The notes under the pieces were generated by a model. It saw only the letters and a program-made list of their open reading frames with translations. It did not search any database and was not told where the DNA came from. Positions 1-9,872 of a stretch of 64,000 bases of DNA are shown here, piece by piece. Source of the stretch: Geitlerinema sp. BBD 1991-9 (lineage in GTDB: Bacteria > Cyanobacteriota > Cyanobacteriia > Cyanobacteriales > Geitlerinemataceae). Where the stretch lies: contig LWRO01000005.1 in assembly GCA_001657325.1 (NCBI GenBank), positions 1-64,000 on the forward strand, written 5' to 3'. Every line of letters begins with the position of its first letter. Within the stretch, counting starts at the first letter, position 1. Position numbers and translations under genes: made by a program.

Positions 1-1933
1 CGAAATCGCCGAAATCTAACTCTTCTGAGACTTCCGCCGCCGTTTCCGAGGGCGGTTCGCTCAAATCGAAATCGCCGAAATCTAACTCTTCAGTTTCTGT
101 CACCTCAACTTCACTCACAACACCATCGCTCTCGTCAAACAAATCGCCAAAGTCGGCATTTTCATCAAGAGACGGAGCATCATGACTTGGTGTAACGACC
201 GCATCGAGGTTTTGAGAAGTTTCACGAGAAGTTTGTCCGAATAAAGCTTCAAGTTCAGCTGCACTTTCTTCTCCCAAACTCAGGGCTTCCTCCACCGGCA
301 GGTCGATTTCGTCTTCGAGTTCGAGTTCGTCGAGGTCAAAACGATCGATGGACTCGCCCGAACGATTTTCTGGTTCGATTTCGCTGGCCATGTCTTCCGC
401 CTCAAACAGATCGTTAGTTAAAGGTTCGGATATGATAGGTTCGTCAGGTTCGTCGGCAGGTATTTCATCGCCGTTTTCAATACCGATATCGAGAAGGTCT
501 TGAAAGTCAGCGTCGAGATCGATCTCCTCGCCGCTGTCTTTGACATCAACAACTCTTCCCATTTCAACAGTATTGAGAAGGTCGTCGAGTCCCGTATCGT
601 CTTCGTCTGCATCTTGAATGTCGCCTCGATCGGCAAAGAAATTATCACCGAACAGATTGGTTAATTCTGTTTCTTCCGATGCAGCAGTATCTCGATCGTG
701 CGAATTATCGTGCGTCACATCCTGATGGGAAGCTGAAGCTGCTTCATTATCGATGTTATCGTCGAGAAACAGATCGGAAAAGTCGCTATCTTCCCCAGCG
801 AAGTCTCCACCTCCCTCGATCTCTAAATCCAAAGACTCCAAGTGTTCGACTTCCTGCCAATCTTCTAAGTCTTCATTACCGCCTTCAAATAAATCGGCAA
901 GGCTGCTGAGTTCGGCCATCCCAACTTCCGGGCCGTTGGACGGATGGGGAGTTGGCTGGCGTGGCGTTCCTGATGTAGGGGGGCGACTTGGATTTTTGGT
1001 CGGTTGAAAGTCTGACTGTTCTTCGGGGCGATTTCCATTCCTTACGACGGCTTCGGCTTCAGGGGTTCGTGTAGCTGTGCGTTGGGGAACGAGTTCGCAC
1101 AAGCGTGTACTGGGGGCAATTTCATCAGCTCGGTTTGTCAGGACGAGTTCTTGAGCTTGTTTGATATCTTTAATGACGATCGAGACCAGACTTGCAAAGG
1201 TATTTTCCGGTCGAGCAATGGCAGCACGAGCTGTCTTGAGGAGTTCGACCCAAGCATCGAGATCGAATTGTTCGCCGATTTGGGCGAGTAAGCGGCAGAT
1301 CTGTTGTAGCGATTGCCGGACTTCCGGGGTATCGGGCTGTTTGAACAGTTGCAGCATTTCCCGCAGCCGTGCTAGAACGTCGCTTTGGAAAATCAACTGC
1401 AAGACACTCTCTTCCTCAGATTGACTGGGCAGCGGACTGGTCACCGGCAGGTTCGGATGAGGCACAGACTCTCGCTGCGGTAGGGTTTCACCCCGAGCGA
1501 GTCGATCGATATGGCTAGACAGCTCGCGACAAACTGGCTCGATCTCCTCGACAATGCGTTGAGCGTCGCTGTCAGGGAGTCCGGTTGGGCTTTGCAGTCG
1601 ATCGAGGAGTTCTTGAAGACTGTCGAAGATGCGTAAGAACAGGGACTCCAGCGTGCGAGTCCGTTCTGCCACACTGGCACGAATCACGGCGGCCGGGAGT
1701 TCTTTAAGATCTTTGAAACTATCTTCGAGGCGGTGAGAAATCGTTTGAATGGCACTCAACCCCAACATCGCCGCGCCACCCTTGACCGAATGAGCTGCAC
1801 GAAAGACTTCGTTGAGCATTTCGGGATCTTCTAGGGTGCCTTGAAGGTCGAGCAGTCCGCGCTCAATGGTACTGAGGTGATCTCGCGCCTCCTCAATAAA
1901 GAACCCCATGATGTGTGATTGTTCTGGTGCCAT
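1..1933 (-). CDS. pilL: PilL/HmpE-type CheA histidine kinase, N-terminal part (runs off window)
   Basis: This is the N-terminal ~644 residues of a CheA-type hybrid kinase, cut by the window edge. The start is the ATG whose first base is 1933. An Hpt domain is visible at residues ~1-110 with the motif FRAAHSVKGGAAML, in which His48 is the expected phosphoacceptor. It is followed by a helical region (~110-310) and then a very long acidic, disordered linker. At positions 1-97 the linker contains a repeated block, SEELDFGDFDLSEPP-like, present twice. The dimerisation, HATPase, CheW and receiver domains expected for this family lie outside the window. The gene is last in the pilG-H-I-J-L operon, 69 bp after pilJ. 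Inference: it phosphorylates PilG/PilH to control type IV pilus motility. The reading frame is continuous from the start codon through position 1. Confidence 0.9.
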   Translation of the reverse strand, partial: MAPEQSHIMGFFIEEARDHLSTIERGLLDLQGTLEDPEMLNEVFRAAHSVKGGAAMLGLSAIQTISHRLEDSFKDLKELPAAVIRASVAERTRTLESLFLRIFDSLQELLDRLQSPTGLPDSDAQRIVEEIEPVCRELSSHIDRLARGETLPQRESVPHPNLPVTSPLPSQSEEESVLQLIFQSDVLARLREMLQLFKQPDTPEVRQSLQQICRLLAQIGEQFDLDAWVELLKTARAAIARPENTFASLVSIVIKDIKQAQELVLTNRADEIAPSTRLCELVPQRTATRTPEAEAVVRNGNRPEEQSDFQPTKNPSRPPTSGTPRQPTPHPSNGPEVGMAELSSLADLFEGGNEDLEDWQEVEHLESLDLEIEGGGDFAGEDSDFSDLFLDDNIDNEAASASHQDVTHDNSHDRDTAASEETELTNLFGDNFFADRGDIQDADEDDTGLDDLLNTVEMGRVVDVKDSGEEIDLDADFQDLLDIGIENGDEIPADEPDEPIISEPLTNDLFEAEDMASEIEPENRSGESIDRFDLDELELEDEIDLPVEEALSLGEESAAELEALFGQTSRETSQNLDAVVTPSHDAPSLDENADFGDLFDESDGVVSEVEVTETEELDFGDFDLSEPPSETAAEVSEELDFGDF

Positions 1934-2002
1934 GGCTCGTTCGATAAGCGTTCCGTTGGAAAATCAGCCGGTCGGACGGGGTTGTTCTAACTGGAAAAAA
2001 TG

Positions 2003-5000
2003 TCAGCGTTCGTTGGTTTCAACGCGGAATCGTTCCACAGACGTTAAAAGATCTCGGGAAACGCCCACGAGGTTTTGTAGCGCTCCCGATACGCGGTGTG
2101 CTTCTTGCGAGGTTTCCTGAGCGGTCAACTCCACAGCTTGCATGACCTGGGCAACTGCACGAGACGTTTCAGTTTGTTCGACCGTGTCGGCAGTAATCGA
2201 TCTCACCAGAACGTCGATGCGGTTGGCAACTTGAATGATGTCTTCGAGCGAGCGTTTAGCTTGTTCGGCAAGTTTCGTGCCACCGATGACTTGTTGTTGG
2301 CCTTCTTCCATGGCCATCATCACCGATCCCGTCTCACTTTGAATCTGCATCACGATCTGCTCGATTTCTTTCAACGCCTTGGCCGATCGATCGGCGAGCT
2401 GGCGCACCTCGTCCGCCACGATCGCGAATCCTCGCCCGGCTTCCCCAGCTCGAGCAGCCTCGATACTAGCGTTCAGGGCGAGCAAGTTCGTTCGAGAGGC
2501 AATCCCGCTGATCAAGGCGACGATCTTGGAAATTTCTTGCGATGATTCCGCAAGGCGCTTGACTTTTCGCGTCGTTTCTGCTACGGTTTCGCGAATTTCC
2601 AAAATACTGGCCACAGTCCGTTCCACCGCTTCACCGCCCTTCAACGCCGTTGCTGATGCCGACCGTGCCACTTCCTCAGCCTCGCGAGCGCTCTTGGCCA
2701 CCTGTTGAATGGAGTTCGTCATCACCTGCACCGAGTTCAGCGTCGCGGCCAACTCCTCAGCCTGCCGCAACGCATCAGAAGCCAAGCTTCGGGCGAACGA
2801 TTCACTATCCGTCGCGCCTTTACTCACCTGTCGGGCAGCTTGTTTCACCTGCAAGACAATTTCGCGCAGGTTTTGAATGGTCAAGTTGAAGGAGTCCGCA
2901 ACCGCACCCAGCACGTCGGCCGTCACCTCTGCCGTCACAGTCAAATCGCCTCGGGCGGCCCCTTCCACGTCATCGAGCAGTCGAATGACCTGACGCTGCA
3001 AGTCTTCCTTAGCCTGCTCCATTTCTTCTGCCCGTCGCTGGGCTTCGTTCGTCGTGGTATAGATGACCCGTGCCATCTGGTTGAACTTCGTCGAGAGTTG
3101 GCCCAACTCGTCTTCCGACCAAACCGCAGCCCGCACGCCAAAATCTCCTTGGGAAATCGACTCGAAGGCACTCTGTAAATCCGTGGTCGTCCGTCGCACG
3201 GCAGAGGCCCCGAGCTGTCCGAGAAACCAAGTGGCCGCGCCTCCTGCCATGCCAGCCGTCAGAGACATTGCCAGTCCGGCGAGTTGGGCTTGCGGCAACA
3301 GACGGCGGCGAATTTCGATATCGAGACGCTCCGTCATCGCCAAACGTTTAGTTGAGACGTGTCCGATGGCAGCCACAGCTGCGGCTGAGAGAATCCCAGC
3401 AACGAGAGCGGCAATCCAGGGTTTTGCCCGTAACGTTGCGTTTTCAAAGAAGGCCAGCGGGCCTTGTTCGACACTAACAGCGGCCTCGCTCGCCCCACTT
3501 TCAGTTTGGGTAAAGGCCGGCACCCGCTCTGTGGTGCTCGCAATCGTAAACAACTCTTCGTCTCGCACGATCGAGCCGTCTGTCATGTCGGCGAAATCTT
3601 CAGTCTCGCCGCCGGTCGTCTGCTCTAAAAAGCTGGACACGCTCGACGAACCGGTATCCTCCTCACTGTCAAAACTCGGAACGTTCCCCAGATCGTCGAA
3701 GTCATCGAACTCATCGAGAAAATCAATACTCGACGTTCGTGCGTCCTCCGTTTCATCAACCGTATATTCGTCTTCGTCCATGGCGAAGGCCTCGCCGCCG
3801 CCAAATTCTTCCTCAAAGCTGTCGAAGTCGAAATCCATTCTTCCCGGCCTTGCCGTTTCCGGGGTTACTAAAGTGGGGTCGTCTTCCTCGTCATCAAAAC
3901 TCGGTACGGGCATCTGACCGGAGATCGGCTGGTTTTCCGCAGCAGCGGTTGCCCAATTGCCATCGTCGAACTCGCTCGGCAAGCCTTCTCCGTCTGGAGG
4001 AGCGGTGAGAAATGTATCTGCACCAGAATTATCACTGTTGCTGTTATCCGAAAATTCCCCAAAGGGATGACCGCCTGTTGTATCGGCATCGAAGGCTCCG
4101 AACGGGGTTTCTTCACCTTCTTCCCAATCGTCTTCAAAGCCCGTTCGATCTCCGCTGTAAAAATCGCTGTGTCCTGAGGGGGTTGCCTCAAATTCCTGTT
4201 CGGCAAAGTCCTCAAAGTCGGAAAACGGTTGGGGCAGTTCGAGGTTGTCGAATTCATCCCCGGCGTCTTCGTCTTCCGCTCCTTCGTCTTCCGCACCAAT
4301 GAGATCGGGCATTTCGTCAGTGGGCAAAAAGTCGGGGAGTTCCTCCCAGTCGGTCGCATTCTCTTCTTCTCTCTGCCCTTCGTCTTCCACGACGAAGGGA
4401 TTAGCCGTACTCGGAAATTCTTCCCCGTTAGGCTCGAATTCTCCCGTATTAGCCGCTTCTTCTGCCGCTGCGAGGTCGAACGGCTCGAATTCTTCTTCTG
4501 ACGATTCCTCTGACAAGTCGAACGGCTCGAATTCCTCGCTGTCTTCAAAGGCCGATTCGTCTCCTTCCTCACCCACGACACCGAGGTCGAAGGAACCGAA
4601 TTCTTCTTCTTCAATGGGAGTCCCAAATTCAAACGCTTCGGTGTTTTCAAACTCAGCCGACGGCTCGTCCCAGGACTCAGTTGCCTCGATTTCCTCGATT
4701 TCGTAGTTGTCGGGATCGAAACCGTTCGTGGAGGCTAACTCATCAGACTCGGCGACCCGACCGTTGCCCGCGACTCGATCGACGTATTCAATGCCCTGGT
4801 GGGCGTGATCGTGAAACTCGGGGTCGGAGGTGATCTGGAAAACGCTTTGATACTCAGCTCGCGCGATGTCGTAGTGTTGCAGACCGCAGTAAATATGCCC
4901 TCGTAGCAGGCGCGTACTGGGATCGTCCGGATATTTTTCCACGAGTTCGTCGGCGAGCGGTGCGGCTTCATCGTAGTTGCCTTCAACGTAAGCTTGCTCG

Positions 5001-5041
5001 ACTTGCTCGTATTCTCGGGCAAAGTCAATACCTGGTTCCAT
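2003..5041 (-). CDS. pilJ: PilJ/HmpD-type methyl-accepting chemotaxis protein
   Basis: A 1012-aa chemoreceptor for type IV pilus-based motility. Residues ~1-110 look like TPR helices. Residues ~110-510 are extremely acidic and low complexity, with repeats such as FEPFDLSEE and FEPFDLAAA. Two transmembrane helices lie at ~538-560 and ~584-608, separated by only ~23 residues. Two HAMP-like segments follow (~610-740), then a canonical MCP signalling hairpin with the tip around [19 protein letters not shown] (~847-890). There is no periplasmic ligand domain and no GAF/phytochrome domain, so this is PilJ/HmpD-like rather than the phototaxis receptor PixJ. The start ATG has a GGGAGG ribosome-binding site a few bases upstream. 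It lies between pilI and pilL. Ligand unknown; the cytoplasmic N-terminus is the likely input (inference). Confidence 0.93.
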   Translation of the reverse strand: MEPGIDFAREYEQVEQAYVEGNYDEAAPLADELVEKYPDDPSTRLLRGHIYCGLQHYDIARAEYQSVFQITSDPEFHDHAHQGIEYVDRVAGNGRVAESDELASTNGFDPDNYEIEEIEATESWDEPSAEFENTEAFEFGTPIEEEEFGSFDLGVVGEEGDESAFEDSEEFEPFDLSEESSEEEFEPFDLAAAEEAANTGEFEPNGEEFPSTANPFVVEDEGQREEENATDWEELPDFLPTDEMPDLIGAEDEGAEDEDAGDEFDNLELPQPFSDFEDFAEQEFEATPSGHSDFYSGDRTGFEDDWEEGEETPFGAFDADTTGGHPFGEFSDNSNSDNSGADTFLTAPPDGEGLPSEFDDGNWATAAAENQPISGQMPVPSFDDEEDDPTLVTPETARPGRMDFDFDSFEEEFGGGEAFAMDEDEYTVDETEDARTSSIDFLDEFDDFDDLGNVPSFDSEEDTGSSSVSSFLEQTTGGETEDFADMTDGSIVRDEELFTIASTTERVPAFTQTESGASEAAVSVEQGPLAFFENATLRAKPWIAALVAGILSAAAVAAIGHVSTKRLAMTERLDIEIRRRLLPQAQLAGLAMSLTAGMAGGAATWFLGQLGASAVRRTTTDLQSAFESISQGDFGVRAAVWSEDELGQLSTKFNQMARVIYTTTNEAQRRAEEMEQAKEDLQRQVIRLLDDVEGAARGDLTVTAEVTADVLGAVADSFNLTIQNLREIVLQVKQAARQVSKGATDSESFARSLASDALRQAEELAATLNSVQVMTNSIQQVAKSAREAEEVARSASATALKGGEAVERTVASILEIRETVAETTRKVKRLAESSQEISKIVALISGIASRTNLLALNASIEAARAGEAGRGFAIVADEVRQLADRSAKALKEIEQIVMQIQSETGSVMMAMEEGQQQVIGGTKLAEQAKRSLEDIIQVANRIDVLVRSITADTVEQTETSRAVAQVMQAVELTAQETSQEAHRVSGALQNLVGVSRDLLTSVERFRVETNER

Positions 5042-5209
5042 TTGCCTCCCCCAGTACTACCGTCAAAACTCCTCCATCGCGTGCGGTGGATTTAAGAAAT
5101 GGACGCTCGCCCTGTTCTCGATCTCGGCGGGGGGAATCGATCGATTCCTCGAAGACAGCGATCGAGATCGAGCCGCCCGGCAGAGTGCCCTTGTGTCCCC
5201 AACGCCGCT

Positions 5210-5746
5210 TCAAGCTGCCCACCGTGCCGAACGCAGGATCGAAACTTGATCGAGCAACCTCAAGGTAACCGGTCGTTCGTTTTCTTCGAACACCCATTCC
5301 CCTCTTAAAAACGGTGCCATGCCGTCAGGAACGTTAGTCGACATTTGTAATTGCTCGATGTCGAGCCACTGCATTTTAACGATTCGTTCGACAGCTAACC
5401 CTAGTATAGTGTCTTGGTCTTCGACCGCAATCACGAAGATTTCTGCTCGATCGGTATTGAGGGACACGCCGTCTCCGAGAAACTGTCCTAAGTCCGCGAC
5501 CCAAATAACACGCCCGCGCACGTTAAACGTTCCGAGCAGTAGTGGCGAGACGTTCGGCATTGGGGTAATTCGATCGGGGGGTGGATCGAGAACTTCCCGA
5601 ATTCCCGTTGCCGGAAGTGCGAATTCTGACCCTGAAGGAACTTGAAACCGCAAGTGAAGTTCGCCTTCGGGGGTTTCGAGTTCCTGAAATTCCGGCGCGC
5701 GCGCGAGATCCGCTTCCCCCATCAAGAAGTCTGGGTTACCGACCAT
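5210..5746 (-). CDS. pilI: PilI/HmpC-type CheW coupling protein
   Basis: A 178-aa CheW-domain protein that should link the PilJ receptor to the PilL kinase in the cytoplasm. The CheW fold covers residues ~28-170, with typical stretches LRFQVPSGSEFALPATGIREVL and LLLGTFNVRGRVIWVADLGQFLG. The start ATG has AGGAG seven bases upstream and lies 12 bp after the pilH stop, which supports co-transcription. A 168-bp gap separates it from pilJ. A roughly 28-residue N-terminal extension precedes the CheW domain, as is common in cyanobacterial members. Confidence 0.92.
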   Translation of the reverse strand: MVGNPDFLMGEADLARAPEFQELETPEGELHLRFQVPSGSEFALPATGIREVLDPPPDRITPMPNVSPLLLGTFNVRGRVIWVADLGQFLGDGVSLNTDRAEIFVIAVEDQDTILGLAVERIVKMQWLDIEQLQMSTNVPDGMAPFLRGEWVFEENERPVTLRLLDQVSILRSARWAA

Positions 5747-5758
5747 GCCACTCCTATC

Positions 5759-6124
5759 CTAGCTTCTCAGCATTTGTTTGACCGTCCCGACGAGTTCTGT
5801 CGGTTGGAACGGTTTGGCCACGTAAGCGTCAGCCCCCTGTTTCATGCCCCAGTAGCGATCGAACTCTTCCCCTTTTGACGAACACATCACGACGGGGACG
5901 TTCTGGGTTTTGGGATCGGCTTTGAGTCGTCGACAAACCTCGTAACCGTTCATGCGGGGCATGACGATGTCGAGAACGACGAGATCCGGGGGGTCTCCTT
6001 GAATTTTGTCGAGCGCTTCGACACCATCGGTGGCTTCGATGACCGTCAGCCCGCTTCCGCGCAGGAGATTGGCGATCATCTCTCGCTGGGTTACACTGTC
6101 TTCGATAACCAGAACTCTACTCAT
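5759..6124 (-). CDS. pilH: PilH/HmpB-type CheY response regulator
   Basis: A 121-aa stand-alone receiver domain. The phosphoacceptor is Asp52 in LVVLDIVMPRMNG; the acidic pair Glu8-Asp9 and the conserved Lys in VAKPFQP are present. The ATG at 6124 is preferred over an upstream in-frame GTG because AAGGAAG lies just before it. Second gene of the pil chemosensory operon, between pilG and pilI. By homology with PilH it is a phosphorylation partner of PilL controlling pilus dynamics. Confidence 0.93.
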   Translation of the reverse strand: MSRVLVIEDSVTQREMIANLLRGSGLTVIEATDGVEALDKIQGDPPDLVVLDIVMPRMNGYEVCRRLKADPKTQNVPVVMCSSKGEEFDRYWGMKQGADAYVAKPFQPTELVGTVKQMLRS

Positions 6125-6356
6125 CACTTCCTTAACCTGCTCGCACGTGCTGACCGAACGATCGCCCCCTCGTTGCTTGAGGGTTCGGTGGTTGCGATAC
6201 GTCGGTCTGAGAATGACAACGATACTGTCGTCTGACGGTTTTCAGTTCTCTCGAACTGGCTGTGTCCTCGCCTGAAGATAAGTATTATTATATTTCCACA
6301 TTAGAGCATCGGTCGGATATCGATCGACGCCCCGATCGGAATTCTTTCGGTATCGA

Positions 6357-7601
6357 TCAAACGTCTAACTCGGGATCGTCGAAGGCAACTTCTGGAACCG
6401 TTCGGGAACCGGGTGCGCCCGGCCCGACATATTTCTCCACGAGCATCAACAACTCTTGCTCGCCGAAAGGCTTGGTCAAATAGTCCGTTGCTCCCACCAT
6501 CCGCGCCCGCACCCGATCGATGAATCCGTCTTTTCCCGTTAGCATAATAATAGGTGTTTGGCGAAACGCGGTCGATTTGCGGAGCATCGCGCAGAGTTCG
6601 TAACCGTCAGGTTCGGGCATGGCGATGTCGCACAGAATTAAATCCGGCTTGAGGGGAAACACCAGAGACAATGCCTTTAAGGAACTCCCGAACGCCGTGA
6701 TTTCGTACCCGTGTTGTTCGAGAATGAATTCAACGGTTTTACGCACGGTTTTTTCGTCATCGATACACACGACCCGCGGACTCCTCACGGCATCCGGATG
6801 CAACCCGACATCGAATTTCAAGGCGGGCATCATTTCGGAAAACGGGGAAAACAACTGCACCCATCCCTGCTTGACATAGGGATAAATGGCTTTCGCGATG
6901 AGGACAATGTCTCGGTGTAGGTAACGGGACATTTGCCGCAACGAAGTTTTCCCGTCGGATAGGCGACTGAGGGTCGTGAAGGCTTTTGGGGGCAGGGCAT
7001 CTCGCAGTCGATCGGCATCGGAGATCGCCGGACATTGGTTGGGCGACTGGACATGAGGATAAAATTGCTTCCACTCTTGAACTTGTTTCGCCGTTTGCGC
7101 GACGAGCGGTCCGATTTCTAAGGTCGTCAGTTGTGGTGCGAGAGCGGGGCCGAGATCGAAAATAAACGCGCCCTGATGCAAACTCAGTAGATCGAACAGG
7201 GTTTCTCGAACCATTTTGCGAACGATGCTTCGGCCTTGGACGGGGGTTAAATGGTGTTTTTCGAGCAAATGCCACAGGAAACCGTATTCAGGAGCGTTCG
7301 ACGAGGCCAGTTCGGGACGTTCGATGTCGTCGAGCAAACTGTCGAGTTGGTAATACTGTAAGTAGTCTCGAAGCCGCCCGAGGTTACCGTCGCGACTATC
7401 GGCGGCGTAAACCAGCTGTCCGTTGGCACAAAAGACAAACCAAGAGCGCTGGTCGGATGGCTCGCGGTTGACGTAGCTGTAAGGTCGAGTGACGCTCCCA
7501 GGCGTGCTGTACGTTTCGACGAAGAGTTCCCCCGTGCGCTGACCGAGTTCGATCAGTTGCAGGATGCTTCGGATATCAATCTCGTTTAAATTTCCCTGCA
7601 T
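6357..7601 (-). CDS. pilG: PilG/HmpA-type PatA-like response regulator
   Basis: A 414-aa response regulator of the PatA family. The N-terminal PATAN (DUF4388-like) domain begins MQGNLNEIDIRSILQLIELG, a helical middle region follows, and a C-terminal receiver domain spans ~277-400 with phosphoacceptor Asp at about 325 in LILCDIAMPEPDGYEL and the conserved Lys in LTKPFGEQ. It is the first gene of the pilG-H-I-J-L operon; the architecture matches Synechocystis PilG (PatA-like), known to be part of the type IV pilus chemosensory pathway. A 232-bp gap separates it from pilH. The gene is divergent from hmpF, with a shared 450-bp upstream region. Confidence 0.92.
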   Translation of the reverse strand: MQGNLNEIDIRSILQLIELGQRTGELFVETYSTPGSVTRPYSYVNREPSDQRSWFVFCANGQLVYAADSRDGNLGRLRDYLQYYQLDSLLDDIERPELASSNAPEYGFLWHLLEKHHLTPVQGRSIVRKMVRETLFDLLSLHQGAFIFDLGPALAPQLTTLEIGPLVAQTAKQVQEWKQFYPHVQSPNQCPAISDADRLRDALPPKAFTTLSRLSDGKTSLRQMSRYLHRDIVLIAKAIYPYVKQGWVQLFSPFSEMMPALKFDVGLHPDAVRSPRVVCIDDEKTVRKTVEFILEQHGYEITAFGSSLKALSLVFPLKPDLILCDIAMPEPDGYELCAMLRKSTAFRQTPIIMLTGKDGFIDRVRARMVGATDYLTKPFGEQELLMLVEKYVGPGAPGSRTVPEVAFDDPELDV

Positions 7602-8051
7602 GCAGCTCTCGCTAACTCATTGGGTGTGCCTCCAACCAACCCGTTAACCTGACGCTGGCGTTCCCTCGGTCTCCCAAACTTCATCGACTGACGATGACGC
7701 TCGATGTAGGTTAGTCTAATAGTTGACTCTATCGTAGGTTTCGCTCCCGCTTTGCCTCGTGCGAGACATAGGCGGGCGGGTTAGGATAGGAAAGGTCGCT
7801 GGCAACCTTCACTCTAGTCTACCGATTGCCTCGATAGTCTTCGGTCGTGTCAGTGGGTTAGGCGATAGTACAGGTGGACTGTCCTCGCTTCTACCCTATT
7901 TATTATTATTATGGACTCGATCGAGATCGCAGGGGGTGGGGGAAGTAGCAATGGTGTCGGTGGTACGTAGCGACGTTGAGGCGGACGAGCTACCGCAGGT
8001 GAATTCGAGTTCCGTACTCGGCATAAGATATTCGGGAAAGGAAAATTTAGC
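7602..8051. promoter_or_regulatory. divergent upstream region of the pil operon and hmpF
   Basis: This 450-bp stretch has no credible gene. It separates two divergently transcribed motility units, so promoters for both must lie here, but I could not assign -10/-35 boxes with confidence. A run of TAT/TTA triplets lies near 7900-7912. The hmpF start is a GTG. Confidence 0.5.
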
Positions 8052-9806
8052 GTGCTGTATCTAGCGGAAGTCCTCAAAAAAAGCGGTGTTTTTGGCGGCG
8101 GGAAAGCCGACCTCAAGCTACTCGCCTGTCAAAGGGGCGAATACAACTGGAGCGCCGTTCCGGGTGAAGAAGTGGTTCCTGCCGACGATGCTGGGAATTT
8201 TAATTCAGGAACACTGGTTCTGGCCGAACTGAACGCGAACAAGCAGGTGCAAGGAACACCTCGGGAAGCGGGCAGCCAATTGGTGAAGATCCTTCAGAGC
8301 TTCTCCCGTTTTCAGGAGAAGTTCAAAACTCAAGAGGAAGAGATCGAGCAGTGGAAGCAATCGCTAACGTATCAAAGTCAGGAACTCAACCGCCGCGAAA
8401 TGGAGATGGAGGCGCAGCGAGAGGAGCTAGAAAACGTTCAAAGTGAGTTGGCCAAGCTCGAAGCTAAACGAACTGAAATTGAGAGCAGCAATTCAGAAAT
8501 TGAATCTTTACGGGCCGAACTGAATCGGTCGCGATCTGAACTCGAATCGGCGTGGACGCAACTGCACGGCGAACGAGAAGCCCTTCAACAACAACAATCC
8601 GACCTCCAACAGGCTTCGACGATCGATGCGGAGCAGGCCAACAGCCTACAGCAGTGGTTGACGTATTTGTCAGACACGATCCCGCAAGGGTCGATGCTAC
8701 AGACGCCGTTTTCGGAAATCGAAGTCAAAATTTCAGCCGGACAGGCCTGGCTAGAGGAGCGCCAAGCGCAATTGGAGCAGTGGCGCTCGGAGGCGAACGG
8801 CCAGCAAGCAGATCTCGATCGAGCTTTGGAAGACCTCGATCGAAATTGGCAACAGTGGCGGCAACAGCAAGGAAATTTGGAACAGCAACGGGTAGGGTTG
8901 ACGGCTAAAGAACAGTTGTTGGACGCCAAACAAGAGTTTGCCCTGATGCTGAAGGCGCAGGTTCGATCCAGTGACGACCTCCTCAGTCAGATATCTAACG
9001 TATCGACCACTTCGGGAGATGGAAACGGGGGTTCGGAGGTCGATTGGACGCAGTTGGAACAAATGCCCCTCAACGAGCTACAGCATCGGGTTCGCGAGTT
9101 ACAAAACGAGTTGGAAACCGGTCTGCGTTTGGTCATCGACGAGCAGGAAGAGTTGATAATGCAGCGCTTGGAACTCAACGAACTCGAAGCGAAACTCGCT
9201 CGGGCTGGTGATAGCGAGCGGGCACAGCTACAAGCAGAAATGGCCGACCAACAGGAAAGCTATAAATTCCTTAACGAAACCCTCATCGGCCAACGCCGCA
9301 GTCTGCGCGAACGAGAACGGATCGTGAACCAGCATCAAAGCGTGCTGTGGCGAAGGCTGGGCAATTCACCGGAAGCCCAACCCTCGGGGGGATCGGTAGA
9401 CTTGAGTCCTCTGCTGTCCCGAGCGAACCAGCAACGACAGCAGCAACAAGAACAAGTCAACCAACTCGAAGGGGAGATCGATCGCATTCGTCAAGAGTTA
9501 GATGGTCTGCGGCAAGCGGTCGAACAGCAGACGGCTGAAGGGGAACGTCAACTCGGCGAACTCCAACAGCAAGATCGCGAACTTCACGATCGACGCTCTG
9601 AGATCGCTCAGTTATGGGGGCGGGTGAATACTTATCAGGAAGTCTTTGAACCCCTCCGAGAGCGCCTCGATGAATTCAAATCCAGTCTTGAAAGTCTGTC
9701 TCAAGGGATCGCTCAGTTGGAAGAGACAGTGGAAGCGCAACGAAATGCGGTCGTGCAATTGCAGGAGTCGATCTCAGCGATCGCGGGCGATCCCGCCGTG
9801 GCTTAA
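8052..9806 (+). CDS. hmpF: pilus motility coiled-coil protein HmpF
   Basis: A 584-aa cytoplasmic protein. The first ~75 residues form a compact conserved domain beginning MLYLAEVLKKSGVFGGG and containing LKLLACQRGEYNWSAVPGEE, which I recognise as the HmpF N-terminus. The rest (~85-575) is almost uninterrupted Gln/Glu/Arg/Leu-rich coiled coil, apart from a short Gly/Ser-rich break near 9000-9050. HmpF is known in Nostoc as essential for type IV pilus motility and as a partner of the Hmp chemosensory system. The GTG start is chosen because the conserved N-terminus begins there. The position divergent to pilG fits the role. Confidence 0.9.
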   Translation: MLYLAEVLKKSGVFGGGKADLKLLACQRGEYNWSAVPGEEVVPADDAGNFNSGTLVLAELNANKQVQGTPREAGSQLVKILQSFSRFQEKFKTQEEEIEQWKQSLTYQSQELNRREMEMEAQREELENVQSELAKLEAKRTEIESSNSEIESLRAELNRSRSELESAWTQLHGEREALQQQQSDLQQASTIDAEQANSLQQWLTYLSDTIPQGSMLQTPFSEIEVKISAGQAWLEERQAQLEQWRSEANGQQADLDRALEDLDRNWQQWRQQQGNLEQQRVGLTAKEQLLDAKQEFALMLKAQVRSSDDLLSQISNVSTTSGDGNGGSEVDWTQLEQMPLNELQHRVRELQNELETGLRLVIDEQEELIMQRLELNELEAKLARAGDSERAQLQAEMADQQESYKFLNETLIGQRRSLRERERIVNQHQSVLWRRLGNSPEAQPSGGSVDLSPLLSRANQQRQQQQEQVNQLEGEIDRIRQELDGLRQAVEQQTAEGERQLGELQQQDRELHDRRSEIAQLWGRVNTYQEVFEPLRERLDEFKSSLESLSQGIAQLEETVEAQRNAVVQLQESISAIAGDPAVA

Positions 9807-9872
9807 GACACTCTGAATAAGACACTCTTAAGTTGAGGGAATCGAGAGAGGGATGAAGCGATCGGTTCCTGG

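Noticed and set aside
3063-3917. Plus-strand 284-codon frame inside pilJ
   Set aside because: Shadow of the acidic Glu/Asp codons of pilJ read on the other strand (Ser-rich), with no features of its own.
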